A stretch of DNA of 64,000 bases from Roseburia sp. 1XD42-34 (GCF_009917385.1 NZ_QWLJ01000019.1:1-64000); one strand, 5' to 3'. Shown: positions 1-8,352, counted from the stretch's first letter. A program made the numbers and translations. Notes: generated by a model from the sequence alone, not told the origin.

Positions 1-77
1 ACCTCGTATCATACCAAGGGGGCATTTTTTATTCAATCCTCATTTTGCTTTATTACAGGAATGCTTTCTTATCTCTT

Positions 78-124
78 GAAAAAAAGATTATCCCAAAAGC
101 CTTAATGGCTATTGGGATAATCTA
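78..124 (-). terminator. Rho-independent terminator of sspE
   Basis: On the minus strand GATTATCCCAA pairs with TTGGGATAATC, and an uninterrupted run of T follows. It lies just past the stop of the SASP gene, so it most likely ends that monocistronic transcript. Confidence 0.85.
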
Positions 125-146
125 CTGCATAATTGGGGGTATACAG

Positions 147-323
147 TTACTGTTTGTTTTGCTGAGATTTTTGGTTTTGCTTTCTTACTTCCTGAGCATT
201 GGTTTGTTCGGCACCGTATTCTGTACCGTACTGGCCTTGCCCTTGAGCGGCTTGTTGATTCTGTTGCTTAACCTTTTGAATGTTTGTACCAGTCGTAGTT
301 TGGTTCGGTTGTTTTTTAGCCAT
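147..323 (-). CDS. sspE: Gamma-type small acid-soluble spore protein
   Basis: A 58-residue protein very rich in Gln, Asn and Lys with no Cys or Trp, beginning MAKKQPNQTTTGTNIQKVK. This is the composition of gamma-type SASPs, which store amino acids in the spore core and are degraded by the GPR protease at germination. Only one Q-rich unit with a TEYGAE-like stretch is present, so it is shorter than the two-repeat B. subtilis SspE. The ATG at 323 is chosen over an in-frame extension because GGAGGTGAT precedes it at good spacing. The gene sits near mutY and the yfh genes, as in B. subtilis. A sigma-G-like promoter lies upstream and a terminator follows. Confidence 0.9.
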   Translation of the reverse strand: MAKKQPNQTTTGTNIQKVKQQNQQAAQGQGQYGTEYGAEQTNAQEVRKQNQKSQQNKQ

Positions 324-344
324 CAATATCACCTCCGCAATAAT

Positions 345-374
345 TAATTTGTCCCATAACACTATAGGTTATCC
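345..374 (-). promoter_or_regulatory. Candidate sigma-G promoter of sspE
   Basis: On the minus strand GGATA is followed after exactly 18 nt by CAAATTA. The forespore sigma-G consensus is roughly GNATR, 18 nt, CATNNTA, so only one -10 position deviates. Position upstream of the SASP start fits forespore expression. The match is by eye. Confidence 0.5.
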
Positions 375-689
375 GTCATTTTTTTAGTAAAATAATCATT
401 AAATGGTTATTTTTTCCATATTGGATAGTAATTGATAAAATCCACATAATAAAACAAGTAGGGAGTCTCCTTCATCCCTAATTAGAATCAGTTCAAATTT
501 GAATACTGTTGTTGGTGGTACTACATGATAAATCGCTTTGTCTAAGGAAATTATTTCCCTTTTTCTACTGACTTAATTAGGGGTAGAGCATCATTTTCTT
601 CACTTAGTTAATTCAGTTTTTAAAGAGGCTAGATGCAAGAAATATATGCATGATGAAATCAAGTACTACTTTTTTGGGAGGATGAAGAA
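375..689. other. Intergenic region, nothing recognised
   Basis: About 315 bp of AT-rich sequence between the divergent sspE and small plus-strand gene. No ORF with a ribosome binding site and no convincing terminator or structured RNA was seen. Confidence 0.5.
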
Positions 690-866
690 ATGGAACAAAT
701 CAATCGTGATTTTACAGAACTATCCATGATGAGTAAAACAGAATGGAGAGAGCATGAATTAGTTTATTTCCAGCATGCACTGTCTCAACTTCTTCCTTAT
801 ATAAACCCAGAGGGATTAACCATTTTGCATGAAATCAATAAAGAAATGTATCAAAGGAAATCGTAA
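690..866 (+). CDS. Small conserved-looking protein of unknown function (58 aa)
   Basis: This short ORF begins with ATG seven bases after a GGGAGGATGAAG ribosome binding site and encodes a 58-residue acidic and amphipathic protein starting MEQINRDFTELSMMSKTEWR. It has no membrane segment and no Cys, and looks largely helical. Composition and the strong SD argue for a real gene. In B. subtilis the space between mutY and sspE holds small yfh genes, so it may be a relative of one of those, but I do not recognise the family and assign no function. Confidence 0.6.
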   Translation: MEQINRDFTELSMMSKTEWREHELVYFQHALSQLLPYINPEGLTILHEINKEMYQRKS

Positions 867-959
867 ATATCCAGCCCAGTTTCCCTGATATAAGAGGTGT
901 TTACTTTCTTTTAAACGAGGTTGATGGAATTAATTCCAAAGGCGAATGATATAGTCAAT

Positions 960-1085
960 TAGCTCCGGAAATATATGACTCCTGCTAAGGGAAAGGCATC
1001 GGTGAGACTCGGCAATGCGTTAGATACCTGGAGGCTCACCGGCTGTCCTAAGGTAGATATAGTATTCCCAAACGGGAGTTATGCA
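960..1085 (+). ncRNA. Candidate structured RNA or hairpin element, unidentified
   Basis: GACTCC at 977-982 can pair with GGAGTT at 1075-1080. Inside, CGGTGAG at 1000-1006 pairs perfectly with CTCACCG at 1035-1041, flanked by further partial complementarity (CTAAGGG with TCCTAAG). The section is visibly more GC-rich than its surroundings. No U-run follows, so it is not a simple terminator, and I could not match it to a riboswitch class. Strand is not certain. The rest of the 867-1218 gap shows no gene. Confidence 0.3.
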
Positions 1086-1218
1086 ACACCCATCATTTCT
1101 ATATAGTTTGTATTTTACTTTTTAAAAAATAATTTTCGTCCCAGCTTCAATGTGTGAAGCTGATAATGGAAGTTTTATCATAGCGGAAACACTGACATAC
1201 CAATTTCTTGGCACTCTT

Positions 1219-2298
1219 TTATTCATTCGCAAATAATGTCTTCATGATTTTTTGATGGGGGACAGGAAAAGGATATGTTGCTAATTCTTCCTTATTTACT
1301 AGTTGCAGTCTTTGTTCTCCAACTATTTCCCCTATCAGCCTTGCTTCATATATTTCCAACTGCCATATTAAATGGGAAAATACATGCCTCAACTCTCCCT
1401 GTTTTTTCCCTAATGACACACGAAACCCAAATTCGCCATAAACCCAGTTTTCTAAATGATCCCAGCCTATTTCCTCAATAGGAACCATCGGAAATTGCCA
1501 TAGATTTGCTAACAAACCACTATCTTTTCGCTTTTCTATTATATAATTACCTTGTTCATCCGCTACTAGTAAAACCACGTAAGCGATTTTCTTTTGCTTT
1601 TTCGCTTTTTTCTTAATCGGCAATTCCGCTTCTACACCTACAGCGAAAGCTTGACAATGAGCTTGAACCGGGCATAATAAACAGGCTGGAGATTTCGGTG
1701 TACATATTAAAGCACCTAATTCCATAACCGCCTGATTAAACGAAGAGGGATCTTGTGGATCGATTAGCTTGCGTGCATATGCTTCAAATTGTTTTTTGGT
1801 CCGTTGTTGTGCAATATCATCTTCAATTTTTAGAACTCGAGATAAGACACGCATCACGTTACCATCTACTGCTGGTTCTGGCTGATTATATGCAATCGAT
1901 AGGATAGCCCCTTTGGTATATGGGCCAACTCCTTTTAATGCACCAAGGTCATCTGGATCATGAGGCACTTGTCCCTTGTACGTAGTCACTACTTCTCTGA
2001 CAGCGTGTTGCAAATTTCTTGCCCGAGAATAATAACCAAGTCCTTCCCATTCCTTTAATACGTCTTGTTCGTCAGCCTCGGCTAATGCTTCTATGGTCGG
2101 AAATTTATTAATAAAGCGATTGAAGTATGGAATTACGGTATCCACTTTTGTTTGCTGTAGCATTACTTCAGAGACCCACACTTTATACGGGTCTTGATCT
2201 TGACGCCATGGTAAATCGCGTTTATTGTTCTTATACCATTCCACTAAATCGCGTCGAAATGTCAAAATGTCAATAGAATGTAGTTTTTCATCATTCAT
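1219..2298 (-). CDS. mutY: A/G-specific adenine DNA glycosylase
   Basis: MutY removes adenine mispaired with 8-oxoguanine. The 359-residue protein has the HhH-GPD fold with LKGVGPYTKG at about 121-130, catalytic Glu44 in SEVMLQQT and Asp145 in AVDGNV. The iron-sulfur cluster cysteines are at 199, 206, 209 and 215, spaced C-x6-C-x2-C-x5-C. A C-terminal NUDIX-like domain follows for lesion recognition. The ATG at 2298 is preferred because AGGAAG lies seven bases upstream. An upstream in-frame ATG adds eight residues without a site. The gene is the counterpart of B. subtilis yfhQ and faces away from yfhP as there. Confidence 0.95.
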   Translation of the reverse strand: MNDEKLHSIDILTFRRDLVEWYKNNKRDLPWRQDQDPYKVWVSEVMLQQTKVDTVIPYFNRFINKFPTIEALAEADEQDVLKEWEGLGYYSRARNLQHAVREVVTTYKGQVPHDPDDLGALKGVGPYTKGAILSIAYNQPEPAVDGNVMRVLSRVLKIEDDIAQQRTKKQFEAYARKLIDPQDPSSFNQAVMELGALICTPKSPACLLCPVQAHCQAFAVGVEAELPIKKKAKKQKKIAYVVLLVADEQGNYIIEKRKDSGLLANLWQFPMVPIEEIGWDHLENWVYGEFGFRVSLGKKQGELRHVFSHLIWQLEIYEARLIGEIVGEQRLQLVNKEELATYPFPVPHQKIMKTLFANE

Positions 2299-2829
2299 AA
2301 AATCACTTCCTATATGGTACAATAAAAACGTAACAATAATTATATTTCCTGTCCTTTATAAGTGCGTGTTCAAAACAAAGTTCAGTTTGCTCTATAATCG
2401 GTAGATAAGCGAAAGCAGAATAAAGCTTACCTCCCATTATAGTTGATTTTATCTGACCTTTTTTGAGCATCCCTTTTACTACAAGAGCTTGTTCAAAAAA
2501 GTAAAGAGGATCAAGGTCGGCGAAGTCGCAACGTTTTCGGAAAATACTTTCTCTCATGCGATGCGTTACTAACGCAGCTTTTTGTCCTGTTCCGACTCTG
2601 ACACTTCCCTGGTGCTACTTGAACTCAAGGAGGCGAAGGTTCGAGTACCGCTTGTACAACATGTACTGGCTTCTACGTCTATTAGGATCCTCAAAACCAT
2701 TCTCATGCTGGAAACTTCCTTTTCCAAGAGCTGGGAAGCAAGCCAGACGTGTCTTTTAGTGTATTTTTTGAACAACCTCTACAATAGAATAATACAAACT
2801 ATATCGCAGCTTAAGGAGGAAAACCAATT
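2299..2829. repeat. Non-coding leader region with possible interspersed element
   Basis: The mutY-yfhP gap holds several small palindromes (for example GCGTT-act-AACGC near 2563-2575). Two similar direct motifs, TTTTTGAGCATCC near 2462 and TTTTTTGAACAACC near 2765, bracket about 300 bp; a third TTTTTGAGCATCC lies upstream of yfhF near 5729. The ORFs on both strands have low-complexity, non-protein-like composition and no SD. I read it as a repeat-type element rather than a gene. Confidence 0.35.
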
Positions 2830-3816
2830 ATGGATACTGGTACCCATATTGTAATGGGGGTTGCCCTGGGAGGATTAGCTACCATCGACCCAGTTATACA
2901 AACTGACCCGGTTTTGTTTAATGCCGTTCTGGTGGGAACGATTGCAGGTTCCCATGCACCAGACTTTGATACAATTTTAAAATTTAAAAATAATGCTACC
3001 TATATACGTCATCACCGTGGAATTACACATTCTATTCCCGCTGTCCTTATGTGGGGAATTTTAATTGCAAGCATCATTCATTTATTTGTCCCGGAAAAAA
3101 GTTTTGTTCATATTTGGCTATGGACTGCTATCGCGGTGATTATCCATGTTTTAGTGGATATTTTCAATGCTTATGGAACACAAGCATATCGGCCGTTCTC
3201 ACATCGCTGGGTAGCTTATGGATTTATTAATACATTTGATCCGTATATATTTTTCCTGCATATTGCCGGCATCGCTGCATGGGCATTGGGTGCAAACCCT
3301 GCTTTCATTTGGGTGGTTATTTATAGCGTAATCCTGCTTTACTATGTAAAACGCTATATGGATAAACGGTTCATTGTAAAAAAGATTCATGACTATTTTT
3401 CTGAAGTGGAACAAATTACTACTTCTCCTACCATTAAACAAAATTATTGGCGCGTAGCTATTACAACAAAGGATAGATTCTATGTTGGTGTCGTCGATAA
3501 CAACCATATTGAAATTATCGACGAATTTTATCGTGTACCATTGCCGGATACAGAACTGATTAAAGTCGCAAAAACTGATAAAAATATTGCTGCATTTCTA
3601 TCTTTTTCTCCTGTATATCGTTGGGAAATCAACAAATATAAGGATTATACCGAAGTGCGATTTATCGACTTGCGTTATCGTTCCAAAGGCCATTATCCGT
3701 TTGTTGCTGTCGTCCAAATTGATGACTCTCTTCATATTACAAGTTCTTATACAGGATGGATTTTTTCAGAAAGAAAACTTCAGAACAAGCTATATGTAGA
3801 AGAGAACCCCATTTAA
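2830..3816 (+). CDS. yfhP: Membrane-bound metal-dependent hydrolase, YfhP (YdjM/DUF457) family
   Basis: A 328-residue protein starting MDTGTHIVMGVALGG, the N-terminal signature of the YdjM/YfhP family. HAPDFD at about 42-47 and RHHRGITHS at about 60-68 hold the conserved His and Asp residues thought to bind metal. Four to five membrane segments span about 75-180 and a soluble C-terminal half follows. AAGGAGG lies nine bases before the ATG. In B. subtilis yfhP is divergent from mutY, as here. The biochemical substrate is unknown; the family was once called LexA-binding hydrolase on weak evidence. Confidence 0.85.
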   Translation: MDTGTHIVMGVALGGLATIDPVIQTDPVLFNAVLVGTIAGSHAPDFDTILKFKNNATYIRHHRGITHSIPAVLMWGILIASIIHLFVPEKSFVHIWLWTAIAVIIHVLVDIFNAYGTQAYRPFSHRWVAYGFINTFDPYIFFLHIAGIAAWALGANPAFIWVVIYSVILLYYVKRYMDKRFIVKKIHDYFSEVEQITTSPTIKQNYWRVAITTKDRFYVGVVDNNHIEIIDEFYRVPLPDTELIKVAKTDKNIAAFLSFSPVYRWEINKYKDYTEVRFIDLRYRSKGHYPFVAVVQIDDSLHITSSYTGWIFSERKLQNKLYVEENPI

Positions 3817-3824
3817 GGCGTTGT

Positions 3825-3857
3825 AAAACAGCAGGCACAACCCCTGCTGTTTTTTTA
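3825..3857 (+). terminator. Terminator of yfhP
   Basis: AAACAGCAGG and CCTGCTGTTT form a 10-bp stem around a short loop, followed by a T-run. Confidence 0.85.
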
Positions 3858-3861
3858 TTTA

Positions 3862-4069
3862 TAAGATAAGAAAGTATAAAAATTTTGGCTTTGGGATACC
3901 GATATAACGGAATGGCCACGTCCGGCGCATGAGCCCAGCAACTAGGCAACTTCACGAATCGCCCTACGATAAGTCATCGTTGGTTCGTATCCTTACCATG
4001 ATTCCTACAACTTTAGTTGCTTCGTTCCAGTTGCTACGTTGCTAAACGGGCGCTTGCGCCTTTGTTCTA
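3862..4069 (-). repeat. Interspersed repeat family A, copy 1
   Basis: About 208 bp, read on the minus strand from AACAAAGGCGCAAGCGCCCG to TTTTTATACTTTCTTATC. It shares near-identical blocks with the other A copies: GTTTAGCAACGTAGCAACTG, GATGACTTATCGTAGGGCGA, TGCTGGGCTCATGCGCCGGA and CGTGGCCATTCCGTTATATC. It lacks the internal module (about 60 bp) seen in the long copies. No ORF is conserved among copies. Confidence 0.85.
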
Positions 4070-4147
4070 AAAAAGTTCGTATCCCATGTTGAAATGATGG
4101 CGCTATAAAACATTCCCAAAAGACATCTATAACCCCAAAGCATACTA

Positions 4148-4492
4148 TTATTTTTCCTTCACCATTTTACCCAATAGCGAAATGGGAACAGCTTCCTGTT
4201 TTTCATATACCTCTCCTAATAAGTTCACTCTATGCCCCCAAGCAAATACTCCATTAACGTAATCCACCTTAAAACTCCAGCCTGGATCTGTGACAAATTC
4301 GTAAGTTTCATTTGCCGTAAAGTCTTCAGGGTTTATCGTGTAAGCTAACGCAACTTGCATCTTTCGTTCATTTACGGCAGCCTCCGAGATATTCCCAAGC
4401 TGTTCAGCTTTTTGTGCTTTTTCTTTTAGCCTTCCTATTTCTTGACGCAATTGCTCCACCGAATAGTCACTGTAACGATAATTGTTATTCAT
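4148..4492 (-). CDS. yfhH: YfhH family protein (DUF1811)
   Basis: A 114-residue soluble protein with an N-terminal helical coiled-coil stretch (YSVEQLRQEIGRLKEKAQKA) and a C-terminal beta-rich half (SWSFKVDY-like, GHRVNLLGE). It matches B. subtilis YfhH in length and in its place next to recX. The molecular role is unknown. The C-terminal half resembles a small SH3-like barrel, which is inference from strand pattern. The start is the ATG at 4492 after a GGGTGGGGA purine stretch. It lies about 170 bp downstream of recX on the same strand and could be co-transcribed. Confidence 0.85.
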   Translation of the reverse strand: MNNNYRYSDYSVEQLRQEIGRLKEKAQKAEQLGNISEAAVNERKMQVALAYTINPEDFTANETYEFVTDPGWSFKVDYVNGVFAWGHRVNLLGEVYEKQEAVPISLLGKMVKEK

Positions 4493-4658
4493 GAAAGTTC
4501 CCCACCCTTTATATTGCTTCTATAGCCACAAACTATTTTTTCCATTTTAATATAACAAGTCTACCATTTAATTTATAAGGATGACTTATGTGGGTCCATA
4601 GTAAAACCCTCTCTATTTTACCAACCAAAACACAGAAAAGAAACCCAACTGTCTTCCC

Positions 4659-5480
4659 TTACTTTTTCTTTTCTAAACAACTCTCTATGTATTGCTGAAT
4701 TAAGTCTAAGGAAAAGCCTTTTCTGTATAACCCTTCTTTTATTTTTTGCTTTAATTCAAAACCTGATCGCTTCAAAGTATGTTTTTTTCTTAATTTTTCT
4801 CCATGATAGATAATTGCCTCCCATTCGGCATGATCATCTTTTGCACATGGAATCTCATGGAATACGGCTTGAATAACATCCTTCGTATATCCTTTTTGCT
4901 GTAATAAAGCTTGAACATTTTGCAGTTGCTTTTGAAACGATTGCTTCTTTTTCTGCTGCAGTTTTTTTTCTACTAGTCCCTCAACTTTATCATATTGTAA
5001 TGCGAACGAAAATTGCTTTAATGCTTCGTCTGCTACATTTGCTTCTACACCTTTATTCATCAGTTCTTGCTTAATCATAGCTGGACCTTTCGATGAAGTA
5101 TTTATTCGCGATCGTACGAACATTTCTGCAAACTGACGATCATCGAGAAGACCTTCGTTCACAAGCCTACCCATAACGCTTGAAATATGATTTGGATCGA
5201 CTTCTTTTTCTGTTAGATAATCCAGCATTTCCTTTTTTGTTCGCATTCGGAAGCTTAAATAGTTAATAGCCAGGGTATATGATTGGTACATACTGTCACT
5301 TTTTTTAATAGTTGCTGCCATTGCATCGGAAATTTCCATTCCTTTTCGCAGCTGGAAGTTAATTAATACAGATTCATCTACACTAAAACCATAGTGTTCA
5401 CCTTGATTTTCATCGGACAAAAAAATATTATATCGTTGATTTGCTTTTTTCTGTGTTGTAATACGGGTGATTTTTGCCAT
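4659..5480 (-). CDS. recX: Regulatory protein RecX
   Basis: RecX binds RecA and modulates its recombinase and co-protease activity. The 273-residue protein is the long Firmicute form. After an N-terminal beta region come three-helix RecX repeats: ALNYLSFRMRTKKEMLDYL-type at about 70-95, a segment with GLLDDRQFAEMFVRSRI at about 109-125, then KGPAMIKQELMNKGV. Two further repeats follow in the C-terminal half. The gene lies between yfhF and yfhH as in B. subtilis (yfhG). GGGGAG lies upstream of the ATG at 5480. Confidence 0.9.
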   Translation of the reverse strand: MAKITRITTQKKANQRYNIFLSDENQGEHYGFSVDESVLINFQLRKGMEISDAMAATIKKSDSMYQSYTLAINYLSFRMRTKKEMLDYLTEKEVDPNHISSVMGRLVNEGLLDDRQFAEMFVRSRINTSSKGPAMIKQELMNKGVEANVADEALKQFSFALQYDKVEGLVEKKLQQKKKQSFQKQLQNVQALLQQKGYTKDVIQAVFHEIPCAKDDHAEWEAIIYHGEKLRKKHTLKRSGFELKQKIKEGLYRKGFSLDLIQQYIESCLEKKK

Positions 5481-5770
5481 TACACTCTCCCCTTTTCTTC
5501 ATCATACCAAAAGGTGCAACGCATGTCTTGATACGAACAAAGTGAAATTTCAATCAGGGGGATGTTGAATAGACTCGGGATTACGGCTTGCAGTTCAGCT
5601 AAATCGCCTACTCATCTCTCCAGCACGATTTGGGTGGAGGTTTTTCTTCTACAATATTTAGAAAATAACTTTTAAAATAAACTATATAGAAAGACATTAG
5701 TCATGCATACTACCATTTTTGAGCATCCTATATAATAGAAATAAAACGCACGATTAGGAGGACAAATCAA

Positions 5771-6670
5771 ATGAATGTTCTGTTAACAGGAGGGACGGGC
5801 TTTATTGGCCAAGCGCTATCTAATTACTTATCGGAGCATAATTATTATGTATATATTTTGACACGCTCGCCACAAAAACATACAAATACGAATGGGATAA
5901 CCTTTATCGGTTACGATCATCCAGCTGAACAATTGCCACCTATGAAAGCTGTTATTAACCTTGCTGGTGAATCCTTATTTGGATATTGGACAAAAACAAA
6001 GAAAAAGGCTATTTTATCCAGTAGAATCCAAACAACAGAAAAAATATTATCGATAATAGAAAAACTGCCTAAACTTCCAGAAGTATTCATTAGTGGTTCT
6101 GCTGTAGGGTATTATGGGACATCAAATGACCTGATGTTTTCGGAAAATACCACCACTCCTGGAGAAGACTTTCTTGCAAAGGTAGCAACAAAGTGGGAAA
6201 ATATCGCGAAACAAGCCGAAAAAAGCGGTATTAGAATTGTATTTACTCGTTTCGGGATTGTTTTAGGTCACGGCGGTGCTCTTCCAATGATGCGTTTACC
6301 TATACAATTGGGGGTAGGCGGGAAAATAGGGGCTGGAGAACAATGGATCTCATGGATTCATATCGAAGATGCAGTAAGATTAATTACATTTTGTATGGAA
6401 AACAAGGATATTTCTGGAGCCGTTAATATCACCGCACCTCATCCAAAGCAAAATAAGGTATTCATGCGTACGTTAGCGAAAATATTAAAACGCCCTTATT
6501 GGCTACCTGTTCCTTCTATATTTATGTATGCCGCCCTTGGAGAAATGGCTGAGTTAATCACGAAAGGACAGTATGTTATTCCTAAAAAGTCGCTAGATCA
6601 TTCATTTTCTTTTTCCTTTCCTTATTTAGAAGAAGCGTTACGTCAGCTTCACCATTCCTCTGACCAATAA
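5771..6670 (+). CDS. yfhF: TIGR01777-type epimerase, YfhF
   Basis: A 299-residue atypical short-chain dehydrogenase with the NAD(P)-binding GGTGFIG motif at residues 7-13 and the family segment INLAGES at about 64-70. SGSAVGYYG at about 112-120 is the Tyr-containing active region of TIGR01777 epimerases. The C-terminal DUF1731-type tail holds the helix with VFMRTLAKILKRP. Relatives influence cell division in cyanobacteria and E. coli YfcH is similar; the substrate is unknown. TAGGAGG lies ten bases before the ATG. It diverges from recX, keeping the B. subtilis arrangement. Confidence 0.88.
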   Translation: MNVLLTGGTGFIGQALSNYLSEHNYYVYILTRSPQKHTNTNGITFIGYDHPAEQLPPMKAVINLAGESLFGYWTKTKKKAILSSRIQTTEKILSIIEKLPKLPEVFISGSAVGYYGTSNDLMFSENTTTPGEDFLAKVATKWENIAKQAEKSGIRIVFTRFGIVLGHGGALPMMRLPIQLGVGGKIGAGEQWISWIHIEDAVRLITFCMENKDISGAVNITAPHPKQNKVFMRTLAKILKRPYWLPVPSIFMYAALGEMAELITKGQYVIPKKSLDHSFSFSFPYLEEALRQLHHSSDQ

Positions 6671-6702
6671 CTGCGTGCTTACCTTTCAGTTATAGAGTAT
6701 CC

Positions 6703-6745
6703 ACTGGCAGTTTTATAATGGTTCGGATATCCATTCGCTGCCAGT
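6703..6745 (+). terminator. Hairpin downstream of yfhF
   Basis: ACTGGCAG and CTGCCAGT form an 8-bp perfect outer stem, with AATGG and CCATT able to pair inside. Only a short T-rich tail follows, so termination is plausible but not certain. Confidence 0.5.
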
Positions 6746-6874
6746 TCCTTGATAAAAGCCCATTTAAGCAAATTAGAATAGTTGCCAACTTAAGTAACGC
6801 TTATCCATTTAACTCGTTGCCACGGATTGTTTAAACTGTATAAATTTTTGCCTCCTCCATTTCACCGTCCCTTG

Positions 6875-7183
6875 TTAAAAAACTTGTGGATGCTTACTCT
6901 TATCATTTATTGCTGTTAACCATTTTATTACCATGGTGTCTGCCAGTAGTCTTGCTTCTGGTTTTTCATGACTAAATCCATACCCAGCAATGACATTGGT
7001 ACTTTCAAAGTTAGTAACAGCTTGCCATACTTCTTTCTTCGGCACACCCCACACATATATAATAACTGCGTTTTTAGAAATCACTTCAATCTCTAATGGG
7101 TAATCCTTAAAAATAAACCGTAAGATTTTACACTTAGTTAATGTTGTAATCGTTGGATGATAGATTTTCATACAGCAAATCAT
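6875..7183 (-). CDS. Hypothetical protein (102 aa)
   Basis: Unrecognised 102-residue soluble protein. The start at 7183 is supported by AAGGGGGA seven bases upstream; an internal Met at residue 5 is an alternative. The predicted pattern is short beta strands followed by a helix (VWQAVTNFES and ARLLADTMVIKWLTAIND). There is no signal peptide or membrane segment. It is divergent from an XRE regulator gene with about 150 bp between them, so the regulator could control it, though nothing in the sequence proves that. Confidence 0.6.
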   Translation of the reverse strand: MICCMKIYHPTITTLTKCKILRFIFKDYPLEIEVISKNAVIIYVWGVPKKEVWQAVTNFESTNVIAGYGFSHEKPEARLLADTMVIKWLTAINDKSKHPQVF

Positions 7184-7335
7184 AATAAAATCCCCCTTAT
7201 GTTCTATATAGGAACATTTTACTATATGTTCAAATTTAGAACAATCTTATTGGCATTTTCCCTTAAGAATCATGATAGGATGGAAATTACTATGAGAAAT
7301 CATTTCTAATTTTAACCAATCGAGTGTGATAGTAA

Positions 7336-7749
7336 ATGAACGAACAAATTGCATATAACATCAAACGATTACGAGAACAACATGGTTGGACGCAAAAGCA
7401 ATTAGCAGAAAAGCTTCGACTTTCACGCTCTGTGATAGCAAAATGGGAAAATAGCCATGTTAGTCCTGATATTTCTTCCTTAATGAAGCTTTCGGATCTT
7501 TTTCACGTATCCCTCGATCATTTAGTAGGCAATGCTTCTTTTCATGAAAATGTAATCGCTGAATTTAAGCGTATTTACGGGTCTTCTGACAGTTCATTTG
7601 ATCATGAAGCAGTGGAAATAATGGAATATGTGATGACATTTCCAGAACTGAAGGAAAAGTTATCCCAATTGCGACAGCTATCCATAAAAAAGCAACGCTC
7701 CATCCACCAATTATTAGGCGATATTATCCATCAATACAAGCAAATATAA
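7336..7749 (+). CDS. XRE-family transcriptional regulator
   Basis: A 137-residue DNA-binding protein. Residues 5-60 are a Cro/CI-type helix-turn-helix with the typical KRLREQHGWTQKQLAEKL and SRSVIAKWEN segments, and a LDHLVGN tail to the domain. The C-terminal half is helical (EIMEYVMTFPELKEKLSQLR) and probably serves dimerisation or effector sensing. The site before the ATG is weak (GAGTGTGAT). The partner gene is most likely the divergent 102-aa ORF or the regulator itself. There are no signs of a linked prophage or toxin. Confidence 0.85.
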   Translation: MNEQIAYNIKRLREQHGWTQKQLAEKLRLSRSVIAKWENSHVSPDISSLMKLSDLFHVSLDHLVGNASFHENVIAEFKRIYGSSDSSFDHEAVEIMEYVMTFPELKEKLSQLRQLSIKKQRSIHQLLGDIIHQYKQI

Positions 7750-7833
7750 ACCTTTTCTACAACGGAATGTAACCCTAGTTCCCCAGCATTCTTATTCTTC
7801 ATTCGAATCCGTATTAACAATATACAAAGACTA

Positions 7834-7861
7834 GAGAGCTAAACAATTGCTCTCTTTTTTT
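7834..7861 (+). terminator. Terminator after XRE regulator
   Basis: GAGAGC and GCTCTC flank a 9-nt loop and are followed by seven T residues. Confidence 0.85.
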
Positions 7862-7894
7862 GTGTTCATTCAAATACGTTGAACCATTTTCATA

Positions 7895-7923
7895 TTGACA
7901 TGTCGTTCTAGCTGTTATACATT
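7895..7923 (+). promoter_or_regulatory. Sigma-A type promoter of the GntR/ABC operon
   Basis: TTGACA at 7895-7900, a 17-bp spacer and TACATT at 7918-7923. The -10 element lies within the dyad described in the next entry. Confidence 0.6.
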
Positions 7924-7942
7924 ATATATAACAGCTAGAACG
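7904..7942 (+). promoter_or_regulatory. Perfect 15-bp inverted repeat, likely GntR operator
   Basis: CGTTCTAGCTGTTAT at 7904-7918 and its exact reverse complement at 7928-7942 are separated by 9 bp. The dyad overlaps the spacer and -10 of the promoter and ends before the SD of the TTG-started gntR gene. Autorepression by the first gene of the operon is the natural reading, as is known for YtrA-type GntR regulators. Confidence 0.75.
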
Positions 7943-7960
7943 AATAAAGGGGGTGTATAG

Positions 7961-8350
7961 TTGTTTATTGAATTAGACTTCGAATCAGAAGATCCAATTT
8001 ACTTACAATTAACTAGACAAATTGTCGAAGGAATCGCCAAAGGTGAGTTGCTTCCCGGAGATGCTTTACCATCTGTACGCTCGCTTGCTGCTGATATCGG
8101 AATTAATTTGCATACCGTTAATAAAGCATATCAACAATTAAAACAGGAAGGATTTTTACAAATCCACCGGCAAAAAGGAGTCATGGTTCATCCAGATGGC
8201 ATTCCAAAAGCCTCGGAAACGTATAAAGCCACATTAGCAAAGAATCTCCGCCCCTTCATTGCTGAAAGTATTTGTCGTGACTTATCGAAAGAAGAATTCT
8301 ATAAAATTTGCAATCAAATCTACGCCGATTTTGCAAGAAGGGAGAAATAG
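7961..8350 (+). CDS. GntR-family (YtrA-like) transcriptional repressor
   Basis: A 129-residue regulator with an N-terminal winged helix (DPIYLQLTRQIVEGIAKGEL, PSVRSLAADIGINLHTVNKA) and only a short helical tail, the YtrA subfamily architecture. These proteins usually repress a linked ABC transporter. The start is TTG at 7961 because AAAGGGGGTG lies just upstream and no ATG fits. The first Asp-Glu-rich residues (FIELDFESEDPIYLQ) are typical. It is the first gene of an operon with a DUF1648 protein, a PLDc_N protein and an ABC exporter, and a perfect operator-like dyad precedes it. Confidence 0.9.
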   Translation: MFIELDFESEDPIYLQLTRQIVEGIAKGELLPGDALPSVRSLAADIGINLHTVNKAYQQLKQEGFLQIHRQKGVMVHPDGIPKASETYKATLAKNLRPFIAESICRDLSKEEFYKICNQIYADFARREK

Positions 8351-8352
8351 CT

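Noticed and set aside
900..1090. Resemblance to group I intron core segments (GATATAGT motifs)
   Set aside because: The matching partner strand for the P7 helix is missing, and no split gene flanks it.
2303..2557. 84-codon ORF on the minus strand upstream of mutY
   Set aside because: No ribosome binding site, it lies in hairpin-rich repeat-like DNA and its translation does not look like a conserved protein.
2556..2854. Overlapping plus and minus ORFs before yfhP
   Set aside because: Several frames are open over the same GC-richer hairpin region; none has an SD and one overlaps the well-supported yfhP start.
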